Below are positions 1-9,579 of a stretch of 64,000 nt of DNA, in pieces (within the stretch, counting starts at the first letter, position 1; each line of letters begins with the position of its first letter). Both the position numbers and the translations under genes were made by a program. The notes under the pieces were generated by a model that worked only from the letters and a program-made list of their open reading frames with translations, did not search any database and was not told the origin of the DNA. This DNA is from Zygnema cylindricum (lineage: Eukaryota > Streptophyta > Zygnematophyceae > Zygnematales > Zygnemataceae). The stretch covers positions 53,654 to 117,653 of the forward strand of contig JBBHKE010000879.1 of NCBI GenBank assembly GCA_037447655.1, read 5' to 3'.

Positions 1-476
1 GTGTGTATTTATGCTGCCATCCCCGTTGTTGAAGGTTAGCGCGTAAACGTAAAAATTGGGAACTGTTTTTGTATTTTTTATTACGTCCATTGTAAATAAT
101 GTTGTGTATAGTTACTCAACATATTTTAATGTTTTTCGAATGGACTATTTTTAGGGGCAAAATTGAGAGGGTACACTATACGATGGCAAAAAAGTTACAT
201 GAGGAGAAAGAGGCTCAAATTAACACTGAAGGGAAAAATTCGGGAGCACTGTTATAACACAAAGAGCGTTTTGGCAACTCAAGTAGCAAAACAGTAAAAG
301 TAAAAGAATTTTATACAACTCATTGATATGTGTTGTAATAAATGTTACCTGCATTATTTTTTATGTTTTTGTCAAGGGTTAAAAATGCAAATGCGCGATT
401 GGAAGTTGTTGCCCCTACCGTCGTATTTATGTGTGTTGTTCATTTGTAACATTTTTATGTGTTATTATGATATTAG
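1..476 (+). other. Intron of the element A transposase gene
   Basis: No open frame is supported here. The stretch ends in a splice acceptor (ATATTAG) at 476, directly before transposase exon 2. Exon 1 would lie before the window. Nothing else was recognised. Confidence 0.5.
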
Positions 477-1731
477 GTCGCTACAACGAGGATTTAGTCA
501 AAAACATGGACGAAACCCACGTCATTGTAAATATGGATAACAAAAATACATAGGGTTTTCGCGGGGAAGAGGTGGTTAAATACGCGGATGTTGCGGAAGG
601 CGGAGATTCAATGACTTTGATGGTTCGACTCACGGGCGGAGTGAACGCCCGAATTGAATCTCGTATGTTAATCTTCGCCAACAAGCTACGTAATTACCCA
701 ATAAAGGGCATCCAAGATGACATACCACGTGTGTTTCCTTCCTTATGTGTATATATCCTCATAAATATTGTCGCTATTATCTTCCCAATATTCCCTTGTA
801 TTCCACACCAAAAATATGAATTTTGGGGATTTCTGTTGTTTATAGTGCTTCTAGCCCCCTCTCTCCCTCTCTAATTCAATACCTTTTCCCTCCTCGCTCC
901 CACTCCCTACTGTACTTTTCGTCTCCTTCCCTCCCCCTTTCCCTCACCGTCCCACTCTCTTATTCTCCCTATACCATATCCATCTTACCTATATGTAACT
1001 CCCTCCCTCCCTCCCTCTCTTTTGTAGGAGTTTGTTATCGGACCGAGCCCAAAGGATGGAATGAGAAGACGGTATTTCCACAATGGATCGCTGAGCCAAG
1101 GTCATACCAAGTAGATCGTGAGGGGCAACAAAAGGTTATTTTTGGGAACAAGTGTGGCAGGCACAATATGTCCGAGGAGTTGAACACCGCTCTCCTCGCA
1201 AAGAGAATAACCCTCCACTTTTACCCACCGTGTGCAACACATTTAGTGCAACCCGCCGATTCATTTGTATTCTCGAAAATAAAGGAAGTATGGTCGAGAA
1301 AATGGGAAGATTGGAAAATTAAGGGGATAGAGAGCCACAATTGGTACTTACCTAAGGGGCAAAAATGGTCGGGTAAGTTAGTTGGACCGGGGAAATCATT
1401 TTTTTTGAAGTTGGCACGCGATTCAATTCGCGAGATGAATGAAATGAAGGACAAGAATGGCATGGGGTATGCACGGAAGGCAATGATCCAATGTGGATTG
1501 TCATTAAACGATGGGAAATGGGAGGAGAGTATGCTTACGCAAGATTTGCAAGCGATAATGATGAAATGGAGAAACCATTTCGAGGGCGACAAGGTGCCAC
1601 CTCCTTCGGCTCTTGCACGAGATTTACTCCAACTCCTTCGAGAGGCTGACATTCAAGAGGATGAAGCTAGTCATGACGAAGACTTAGAGGACTACAGTGA
1701 TTTTGAGGCACTTTATAGAGATGTGGTTTAA
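477..1731 (+). pseudogene. Decayed DDE superfamily transposase (element A), exons 2 and 3
   Basis: Two exons can be read: 477-728, then 1028-1731 after an intron with a CT-rich 3' end and the acceptor TTTGTAG. Exon 2 holds the NMDETH block with the first catalytic Asp, followed by the FRGEEVVKYADV and LTGGVNARIE blocks typical of this family. Exon 3 holds the GPKGWN-like start, the HN...LLAKR region and the QPADSFV block, and ends in an acidic tail with a stop at 1729-1731. Two defects are visible. An in-frame TAG at 551-553 interrupts exon 2. The conserved DNC(G/S)GHN block reads GNKCGRHN, so the second catalytic Asp is Asn. The copy in element B has an intact DNCGGHN block here. Exon 1, with the helix-turn-helix, is outside the window. 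This copy should not make active transposase. Confidence 0.8.
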
Positions 1732-2358
1732 TAAGGAGAGGTGGTAAAATTGATAATGGTCGTTTGCAAAAAAATATAATAATACTGTGGCTTTGTTTGG
1801 CTTCTTTTTGTAATTTTTTATTGATAGGTTAATATTTCTACTTTTTTTTTACTGCAGTATGCAGTATACATTGTATTTCTTTCTTTAACGTTGAATATTA
1901 TATATCCCTGTTTGTTTTTTTATTTTCATATTTTGTCTACGCAAGTTGAATGGCCAAAATAATGGATGACTTGTATTTGTAGTGATGGTGTAAAAACGTA
2001 TCTTAAATTGCAGTGTCATTCTGCCATTTAGCAACAACACATTGTCATCGCTGATTAACTGAATATGAGATATACCATTTAGCGACAACATAGCTTCGTC
2101 GCTGGATGGTAGAAGTTATAGTATGCCAGAAAAACAACAAGGATAAATGTATCACAAGGATAAATGTATCACAGATATAAAGTGGAGAGACCATTTGAGA
2201 GAAAGGGACAGAAAAATAAACAAAGAATGGGATAGTCACACATAGGAAACGAGAGAACGAAAAAGGTTGGATTTTAAGGATGTAAAGTACAAGATTGAAA
2301 ATAAAAAGTCAAGTTGGAGGATATGAGGACTAGAGGGACGGACAGTGTTGTTAAGTTA
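1732..2358 (+). repeat. 3' flank of element A transposase with hairpin module
   Basis: A non-coding AT-rich stretch. It contains a degenerate hairpin near 2032-2052 and a clearer one at 2079-2103 (AGCGAC, 11 bases, GTCGCT), related to the modules at 6612-6691 and in element B. The five bases AGTTA at 2354-2358 are the left target duplication of copia element E1. Confidence 0.55.
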
Positions 2359-3426
2359 TGTTAAATTTGTGTATTTTATAGGTCTGAATTTATTCTATGT
2401 GTTTGTCAGATGGTCTTGTCTAAGTCATCCATACTTGTCGTAGTCACTGGAAGACAGAGATAGCCATGGCTGCCCCCATAGTCAAAAAGAAGAAACAGGC
2501 AAAAACAGGCAGGAAACTGATAGGTGGCCAATAGGCTGCTCTAAACCGGATTTGAACTTGGGTTAGTGGTTCGCTATGTAGACGTAAGCCTTATTCAATA
2601 AGGCGTTACCGAAACGATACACGTGACGGGTTTCAAAGATATATAAACATTAACGCAACAGCTACTTAACAGCAGACTAACCAAAAGGAGCAATTCATGC
2701 ATGTACGCGAATCTGAACCATGTAAAATATGTTTTGATCGGACGGCCGGCATTATAGCCGGCACGCGAAGTGAGCTTTTGGCGGCATACGGAGATAGCGT
2801 CACGCGGTGCCACGTGGCGCCACATTATTTGATACCGGAGAAGATGGGAGGAGGAACCATGGCTTCCGATTTGACAGGTGTCACCTTCTATACCTTGTCG
2901 TACAATGGAAGTACAATAAGTACATCGCCCATTGTACCTTCTTGTACTTTATAGTGTTCCTATTGGACTAGGGTTTAGTAGTAGGTAGTCGTGAGTAGGC
3001 AGACCAAGACTTAGTGATATTTAGGTACCTCTCTCTAAGAGAGCTTGTAACTATAAAGGTCATCTTTGACCAGCCATAACTTAATGCTCGGGTGAGCAAA
3101 TTCAGTGATTCTTTTTGCTGCGGACTCAAAGGAGTCTAAGCTACACAGGGGTGTAGTCGGTCAGAATCTTTGCGTGCCTGGGTGGCACTTATTTAGTGGG
3201 AAAGTCAAAGTGGGGAGTATTGTCCAAAACACATATTCAAGCTTTGCATTATGTGGTGGAACTGAGCACACAAAAGGTTTTCTCTTCACTGGGGTGAAGG
3301 TGTATTGAGGTTTTGATTGTCAAGGGATCATTCATTTGGGTTTATATCAACTTGGAGTCGGCACTATCTAGATTAGCTTCTTTTGGATCTGCGAATTTTG
3401 TGGGCAATGGAGCCCATAGAATTTCA
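2359..3426 (+). repeat. 5' LTR of E1
   Basis: TG...CA ends. It contains a TATA-like block (AACTATAAAGG near 3050) and the block TTCTTTTTGCTGC near 3110, which is shared with the LTRs of E2 and the solo LTR at 13778. The last 20 bases (3407-3426) start with ATG and encode the Gag N-terminus. Confidence 0.92.
2541..2612 (-). other. tRNA-like module in E1 5' LTR, antisense to the element
   Basis: Read on the minus strand, this stretch contains AACGCCTTATTGAATAAGGC, which resembles a tRNA D-arm/A-box. It ends with CCAAGTTCAAATCCGG, close to a T-arm/B-box (GGTTCAAATCC). A related copy lies at 5603-5675. Homologous modules sit at matching places and in the same antisense orientation in the other LTRs of this lineage. 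It most resembles a tRNA-Arg-like relic. No complete cloverleaf was established. Confidence 0.45.
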
Positions 3427-5350
3427 GGTTATGGGCCCACCATCTAGGGTGCCTATGTTCGATGGAACAGACTTCACTTATTGGGAGTTTTTTATGGAGG
3501 GATTGCTTTTCGAGAAGCACTTATGGGGAATTGTTTCGGGACAAGTGAGATGTCCGCCACCTGGCTTTGGAGGAGGTTACTATGGAGAATCATCTGAGGC
3601 TGCTCAGAATATCAACCGGAGTTCAGATGAATCAAAAGGTGAAGGGGAAAACCTTTCCGTGGATAGGGAAATAGTGGAGAAGGATAAAGGGACACTTATG
3701 GTGAGGGGAGCCATGCTTTCCGCCACATCTTCACTTAGAGGGGTTATAAGTAAAACTGAAGTAAATGATAGTAAAATTTGGGAGTGTAAAAACACTATAG
3801 CAAAACATCTTATACTTAGATATGTGTCTAAGTCCATAGCTATCACTCTTTTAAGTCTTACCAAGTCTTCGGAAATATGGGAAACACTAAGGCAGATTTA
3901 TAAGAGTGAGACTATTCACAGGCAGCAGTTAGTAAAACAAGAAATAGAGGCCTATGTTTATAAAGGCGGTAACATGATAGAGTTTTGCAATGATATTGCT
4001 GCGTTATATGTTGAGCTTGCAAGTGCGGGGTATGTAGAATATGAGGAGAGAAAGATCAATACACTACTCATGAAACTCCCAGATGAGTACGAAAACATCA
4101 TTAATCGTATGCAAGCAATGGATGGCTCCTCATGGACTTAGAGCTTTACCATGGGGATAATTCTTGTGAGGGAAAGCACTTTGGAGTTTCTTAGGGGAAG
4201 TGAGAGGGTAATTGCCTTTACAGCAGGTGGTGATTGGCGGAAGCGTGATGAGAGGAACGGCGGTGACGAGCGGAAGCGTGATGAGAGGAAGAAAGACAAA
4301 GGTAAACCTTATCGGAACTTTGGTGGAAAGAGAGGGAGAGCAAAAGAAAGGGGAGCTTTGAAAAAGGGTGTTTGCTTCTTTTGTAGAGAACCGGGTCACT
4401 ATATAGAGGAGTGTCCTTGCTTGGAAGAACTTAGAAGTTGGAATGTGAAAGAGGAGGAAGAAGGGGAAGAGGAGAAAGAGGATGAAGAAATATTGGAGCT
4501 TCTTCACATCGGTAGAATGGGGAAGAGAGAGAAATACACAGAAATTACACGAAAGCACCGATGTGTTTTTGGAGGTATAAGGGAAGTAAAGGGAAGGGAG
4601 GTACTTGAGGGAGTTAGAAATGATGAAGATGTCAAGGAGTGTAAAAAGTATAACTTAGAAATGAGAAAGTCGGATCTAGAATCTATAATTGAAAAAGGGA
4701 AAAGTAAAAATAATGAGGATAATTTTATAGATATTTTGGAAACAGAAAACTGGTCGCAAAGGGAGACTTCAACGGATTCCGAGGAAAGGGGAGAAGTAAA
4801 TCTAGAGGGGGTTTTAAAAGATAGGGGAGAAGAGGAATATTTAATGAAAGGTTTAGGGGAGGAGAAATACTTATTGGGAATAAAAATAGAAAGTGATAGC
4901 GGAAAGAATTCCATGGGAGAGAGTGAGGAAAGTTCAAAAAATGGGATGAGTATCAAGGATAAAAATATGAGTACGGAAGACGTAGATCTTATGAGGAACT
5001 TAGCGGGGATACTTGTTTTTTCGAAAAATTTGGGGGGTAATGGACTTGACATCACTAATGGGAGTGATGCCATCTATGAAGGTGCGCCTGTAAAAGGGTT
5101 AGCATCAGGGTGTGTGTTGCAGATTGAGGATGTGGCTGGCTGTTTGAATTGTAAGAGGGAAATCGGAGTTTGTGTGGATGGAAAAGTGATGAGGTGGATA
5201 AAATCTTTGCTCAGATTTATAAAAAGTGAGATAATAAATAAAATGTGTGATCAGCAAGATGGAATGTTAATTTCAGCTCATCTAATAGACCTTTTAAAAT
5301 ATGAGGGTATATTCTTAAAGTTTAATTATAGGAATAGAACGAAAAAATAA
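3407..5350 (+). pseudogene. E1 Gag with zinc knuckle and RNase H remnant, one in-frame stop
   Basis: Translation starts at ATG 3407, inside the LTR. Residues 1-244 form a copia Gag: the N-terminal block EFQVMGPP, and the capsid-like region with ETLRQIYKS, EAYVYKGG and LLMKLPDEYENI. An in-frame TAG stands at 4139-4141. The same frame reopens and runs without a break from 4142 to 5350. It carries an Arg/Lys-rich stretch, a CCHC zinc knuckle (CFFCREPGHYIEEC, CX2CX4HX4C), a long acidic Glu/Lys/Ser-rich part, and a tail similar to the RT end and RNase H of E2 (EEKYLLGIKIESD; LGGNGLDITNGSDA; APVKGLASGCVLQ). Protease, integrase and the RT catalytic core are absent. The frame is open across the deletion, which is unusual for plain decay. 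Confidence 0.8.
3427..3442 (+). promoter_or_regulatory. Primer-binding site of E1 (half tRNA-iMet type)
   Basis: GGTTATGGGCCCACCA directly abuts the 5' LTR. It is the exact complement of the anticodon arm of plant initiator tRNA-Met (TGGTGGGCCCATAACC), not of a tRNA 3' end. This is the arrangement known for Drosophila copia, yeast Ty5 and Volvox Osser, which prime with a tRNA-iMet fragment cut in the anticodon loop. The same bases are read in the gag frame as V-M-G-P-P. Confidence 0.8.
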
Positions 5351-5421
5351 GGGGGGATTTTGTTTTTGTTGTTTTTATTTAGTGGGAGTTGGCGCAATAG
5401 AAGACTAAAAAATAAGGGGAG

Positions 5422-6490
5422 TGTTAAATTTGTGTATTTTCTAGGTCTGAATTTATTCTATGTGTTTGTCAGATGGTCTTGTCTAAGTCATCCATACTTG
5501 TCGTAGTCACTGGAAGACAGAGATAGCCATGGCTGCCCCCATAGTCAAAAAGAAGAAACAGGCAAAAACAGACAGGAAAACTGATAGGTGGCCAATAGGC
5601 TGCTCTAAACCGGATTTGAACTTGGGTTAGTGGTTCGCTATGTAGACGTAAGCCTTATCCAATAAGGCGTTACCGAAACGATACACGTGACGGGTTTCAA
5701 AGATATATAAACATTAACGCAACAGCTACATAACAGCAGACTAACCAAAAGGAGCAATTCATGCATGTACGCGAATCTGAACCATGTAAAATATGTTTTG
5801 ATCGGACGGCGGACATTGTAGCCGCCACGCGAAGTGAGCTTTTGGCTTCATTTGGATATAGCGTCACGCGGTGCCACGTGGCGCCACATTATTTGATACC
5901 GGAGAAGATGGGAGGAGGAACCATGGCTCCTGATTTGATTGGTATCACCTTGTAGACCATGTCGTACAATGGCCGTACAATAAGTACATCTCCTATTGTA
6001 CCTTCTTGTACTATATAGTGTTCCTATTGGACTAGGGTTTAGTAGTAGGTAGTCGTGAGTAAGCAGACCAAGACTTAGTGATATTTAGGTACCTCTCTCT
6101 AAGAGAGCTTGTAACTATAAAGGTCATCTTTGACCAGCCATAACTTAATGCTCGAGTGAGCAAATTCAGTGATTCTTTTTGCTGCGGACTCAGGGGAGTC
6201 TAAGATACACAGCGGTGTAGTCGGTCAGAGTCTTTGCGTGCCTGGGTGGCACTTATTTAGTGGGAAAGTCAAAGTGGGGAGTATTGTCCAAAACACATAT
6301 TCAAGCTTTGCATTATGTGGTGGAACTGAGCACACAAAAGGTCTTCTCTTCACTGGGGTGAAAGTGTATTGGGGTTTTGATTGTCAAGGGATCATTCATT
6401 TGGGTTTATATCAACTTGGAGTCGGCACTATCTAGATTAGCTTCTTTTGGATCTGCGAATTCTGTGGGCAATGGAGCCCATAGAATTTCA
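5422..6490 (+). repeat. 3' LTR of E1
   Basis: Matches 2359-3426 over its length with scattered substitutions, for example near 5810-5860 compared with 2745-2800. It is preceded by the purine tract AATAAGGGGAG. The antisense tRNA-like module lies at 5603-5675. It is followed by the target duplication AGTTA. Confidence 0.92.
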
Positions 6491-6495
6491 AGTTA

Positions 6496-8482
6496 AATAT
6501 AAAACAGAGATGGAAAATAGGGGAGAAACAATAATAGGATGGAGAAATAAGTTTCGACTACTTGAGTCGACACATTGTCAGTACTGAATGGTAAAAATTT
6601 ATAAATGCCATTCAGCGACGGGAAATTCTCGTCGCTGACTGGCAAGATAGAACAACATAACATTCAGCGACGATACATTGTCGTCGCTGAGTATGATAAG
6701 GGAGAGAGAGAGGGACAAATTACAAAGTGAGATTGACTGAAATAAAATAAATACCAAATTTAAAACAGGGTGACAAGAATAGAATTACAGAGAGAGAACA
6801 CAATCAAGTGTACGACAAGCAAAATACTTAACAATGACAACACAATCCATCAACTGTATAGCTTAACATTTACAAAACATGGATAAATAAAATCAGAGCA
6901 ACCGTGATTGCAATAACATCAAAATGGATTACAATTATAAAATATTCCAATAATATACTCACAAAAAATTCAATGTTTTCCACTTAAGTATCACAAAGAG
7001 GCTCACCGCAATAAAACCACAAAATGTAAAACAAAATACCTATTTTTCAAACGTAAATAAAATATTATTCTACACGAACGGAAAGAACATCGGCCATTAA
7101 AATTATCATATGTATTTTAATCATCTATTAACCTTCTCCAACTCATGCACAAATTTTTTTGGAAGTCCTAATATTAAATAAAGCTAAAATAACTCGATGA
7201 CTTTCCCATAATCCATCCGTGTGTTCCTCCTTCACATTCAGCCCACTGAATGAAATCCCGAGGCTACATCAAATAAAAAAATAAAACAATGGAGTTAGTT
7301 AATAAATTAAATGACATTAACGTGTAATTTTAGTGGGCGAGTAAATGGAAATCGAAATGGGAGAGGATGCGGGAGATCGACAGTTATACCTGACGGCCAA
7401 TAAAACAGGTGTGGGAAGAGGTAGAGGGAGAGGGGAAGCGAGTTGTAGATAGGGTGGGAGATAGTGCGAAAGACGACTTGAGTGAGAGGGAGAGGGAAAG
7501 AGAAACGGAAAGAGAGAGGTAGAAAAAGTGGGAAAGTGAGAGAGAAACGGGGATGGAGAGATATCGGTAGATCGAGGGAGGGGGAGAGGGAGAGAGAGAG
7601 AGAGGGATGAAAATTATGCGGCAATTCGAGAGGGTGAGAGGGAAAGGGTAAGGGATAAGGGTAGGGAGAGAAAACAGCATATCGAGAGGGTGAAAGATAA
7701 GAAGAGATAAAGGTAGATCAAGGGAGGGGGAGGGGGAGGAAGAGAGAGGGATGAAACGGTGCGGCAAATCAAGAAGGTGAGAGGGAAAGGGTAAGGGAGA
7801 TGGAGAGGGAGAGATGGCAGCAGATCGAAAGGGTGAGGGAGAGGGAGAGATAGCGGCAGATCGAGAAGGAAGGGAGAGGGAGAGATAGCGGCAAATTGAA
7901 AGGGAAATGAGAGGGAGAATATGAGATAAAGGGAGAGAATGCGACATATTGTGAGGGTGAGAGAGAGAGGGAGAGGGGAAAGGAGAGGAAAACGGGGAGA
8001 GAGAGATAGTAGCAGATCGAGGGAGGGGGAGGGGGAGAGAGAAAGAGGGATAAAACAGTGCGGCAAATCGAGAGGGTGAGAGGGAAAAGGTAATAGAAAT
8101 GGAGAGGGAGAGATAGCACTAGATCAAGAGAGTGAGGGAGAGGGAGAGATAGCAATAGATGGAGAGGGAAAGGAGAGGGATAATATGAGATAAAGAGAGA
8201 GAATGTCACATATTGTGAGGGTGAGAGAGAAAAAGAGAGGGGAAGGGAGAGGGAAGGGGGGAGAGAGAGATAGCAGCAAATCAAAGGAGAGGGAGGGGGA
8301 GAGAGAGAGAGGGATGAAAACATTGACGCAAATCGAGAAGGTGAGAGGGAAAGGGTAAAGGAGTTGGAGAGGGAGAGATGGCGGTAGATGGAGAGAGGGA
8401 GGAGAAAGAGAGGGAGAGGGGTAAAAATAGAGGGCGACTGATGGAGAGGGAAGAAAGGAGACATAGGAGAGGGAAACATGCC
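6496..8482 (+). repeat. Element A middle: hairpin modules and purine-rich minisatellite
   Basis: Two near-perfect hairpins lie at 6612-6643 (AGCGACG, 9 bases, CGTCGCT) and 6662-6691 (CAGCGACGA, 7 bases, TCGTCGCTG). An AT-rich non-coding stretch follows to about 7330. From there to 8480 the plus strand is almost pure purine, with a loose tandem repeat built on GAGAGGGAGAGATAGCGGCAGATCGAGAGGGTGAGAGGG-like units. The long Ser/Leu/Pro ORFs on the minus strand here come from this composition. The tract resumes at 16340-16560 beyond the E2 insertion. Confidence 0.65.
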
Positions 8483-8487
8483 ATTCA

Positions 8488-9579
8488 TGAAACTGTGAGA
8501 CCTCCATAAGTCCTCAGAATGGACAACTTCCAAGAAGCCTCTAGGATTACCCTGACCCCTTTGTGTTTCAGCAAGAACAAATGCCACCCTGGAAGAAAAA
8601 AACTCTGACCACCTTCACCTTTGTGAAGGCAAGACTCCCTTGAGTCGATAACAAAAAGAATCTCTGAATTTGCTCCGCTGAGCAGTAAGTTATGGAGGGT
8701 CAAAGTTGACCTTTTGTATAGAAGCTCTCTGGGAGAGAGGGTCCTATCTACCAACTTTTCTGGGTCGTATCTACCAACTTTTCTAAGTCCTATATCTCTC
8801 ACAGACTCTATCTACTAACGTACGGATCCAATCATATTACACTTGCGTACACAAAAGTACAGCTGCCGATGTACTTTCTGTACCGATATTGTACGACATG
8901 GCCTAAAAATCGACACATGTCATATTCGGATTCGGTCCCGTAATTCCCAGAGATGCCGAGATCCAACGCAATTTTGCCATGTGTCATCCAATGTGGCGAT
9001 GACCACAAACCGTCGAGATTCTCTTGCGGGATCTTAGCTTTCTTCCCGACCGTCCGATTGAATGCAGATTTCAATCAGAGCCGTCATAAATACTTGCGCC
9101 GTTTTTGTTTCGTTTAAAGAAAGAAATGCGTGGTACTTGTTTCTTATCCGTACCGTAATGCGTACTTCTACATAACTTACTCTATGTATTCCGTAAGCAG
9201 TTTCTGTTAAATGAAATATCCTACGTCGTAATATTTAAACAAATATCAAACCCAAAAGCATATATCATTAGCTCTAGACCTAACGGATAAGTTTACCGTC
9301 TACTGGCTGCCTGACGTCCGACAGGTACCAGGATCAAATCCTGGTTGCATCACTAATCCTTTTAGTAAATAAACTACCATTCAATAAATCAACTAATCTA
9401 TTTCCCGTAAACCTCTGGATAGCCTAGGTAGCCATGGCTCTAGCTTCCTGTCCAATTTCTTAGTGACTGCGACAAGTGTGGGAGTTGGAGAGAGAAGTTA
9501 GAGATAGACTGCCTCGGCTTCTTTTTGTATTTCTATTTAGACCTAGAACTTATTTAAAATAGGACCATCAATTTCTACA
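8488..9579 (-). repeat. 3' LTR of E2
   Basis: Homologous to 15109-16177, with small indels. It has the antisense tRNA-like module at 9274-9351 and the Gag-start ATG 20 nt from its inner end (minus strand). Confidence 0.9.
9274..9351 (+). other. tRNA-like module in E2 3' LTR, antisense to the element
   Basis: On the plus strand, GACCTAACGGATAAG (A-box-like) is followed by CCAGGATCAAATCCTGG, a T-arm-like hairpin with a B-box-like core. The homologous copy is at 15872-15949. It is too irregular to call a functional tRNA. Position and orientation match the modules in E1 and the solo LTRs. Confidence 0.45.

Larger units (their letters stand above)
2359..6490 (+). mobile_element. E1: Ty1/copia-type LTR element, internally deleted (gag plus RNase H remnant)
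   Basis: LTRs at 2359-3426 (1,068 bp) and 5422-6490 (1,069 bp) begin TGTTAAATTTG and end ATAGAATTTCA. The element is flanked on both sides by AGTTA (2354-2358 and 6491-6495), a 5-bp target duplication. A primer-binding site follows the 5' LTR at once (3427-3442), and a polypurine tract ending AATAAGGGGAG precedes the 3' LTR. The internal region is only about 2 kb. It codes for Gag and a degenerate RNase H tail, with no protease, integrase or reverse transcriptase core. It is therefore a non-autonomous deletion derivative of the E2-type lineage. The LTRs differ at scattered positions, so it is not recent. Confidence 0.92.

Noticed and set aside
823-1027. N-terminal part of a 302-codon frame before the transposase exon
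   Set aside because: It is a CT-rich intron with a clear acceptor at 1027. The family alignment starts at exon 3 (1028).
7307-8587. Several long Ser/Leu/Pro-rich ORFs on the minus strand
   Set aside because: They come from the purine-rich tandem tract of element A, appear in more than one frame at once, and have no domain.
9274-9351. A genuine host tRNA gene
   Set aside because: It is repeated in every LTR of the lineage, with an irregular acceptor stem and loops, so it is called only a tRNA-like module.
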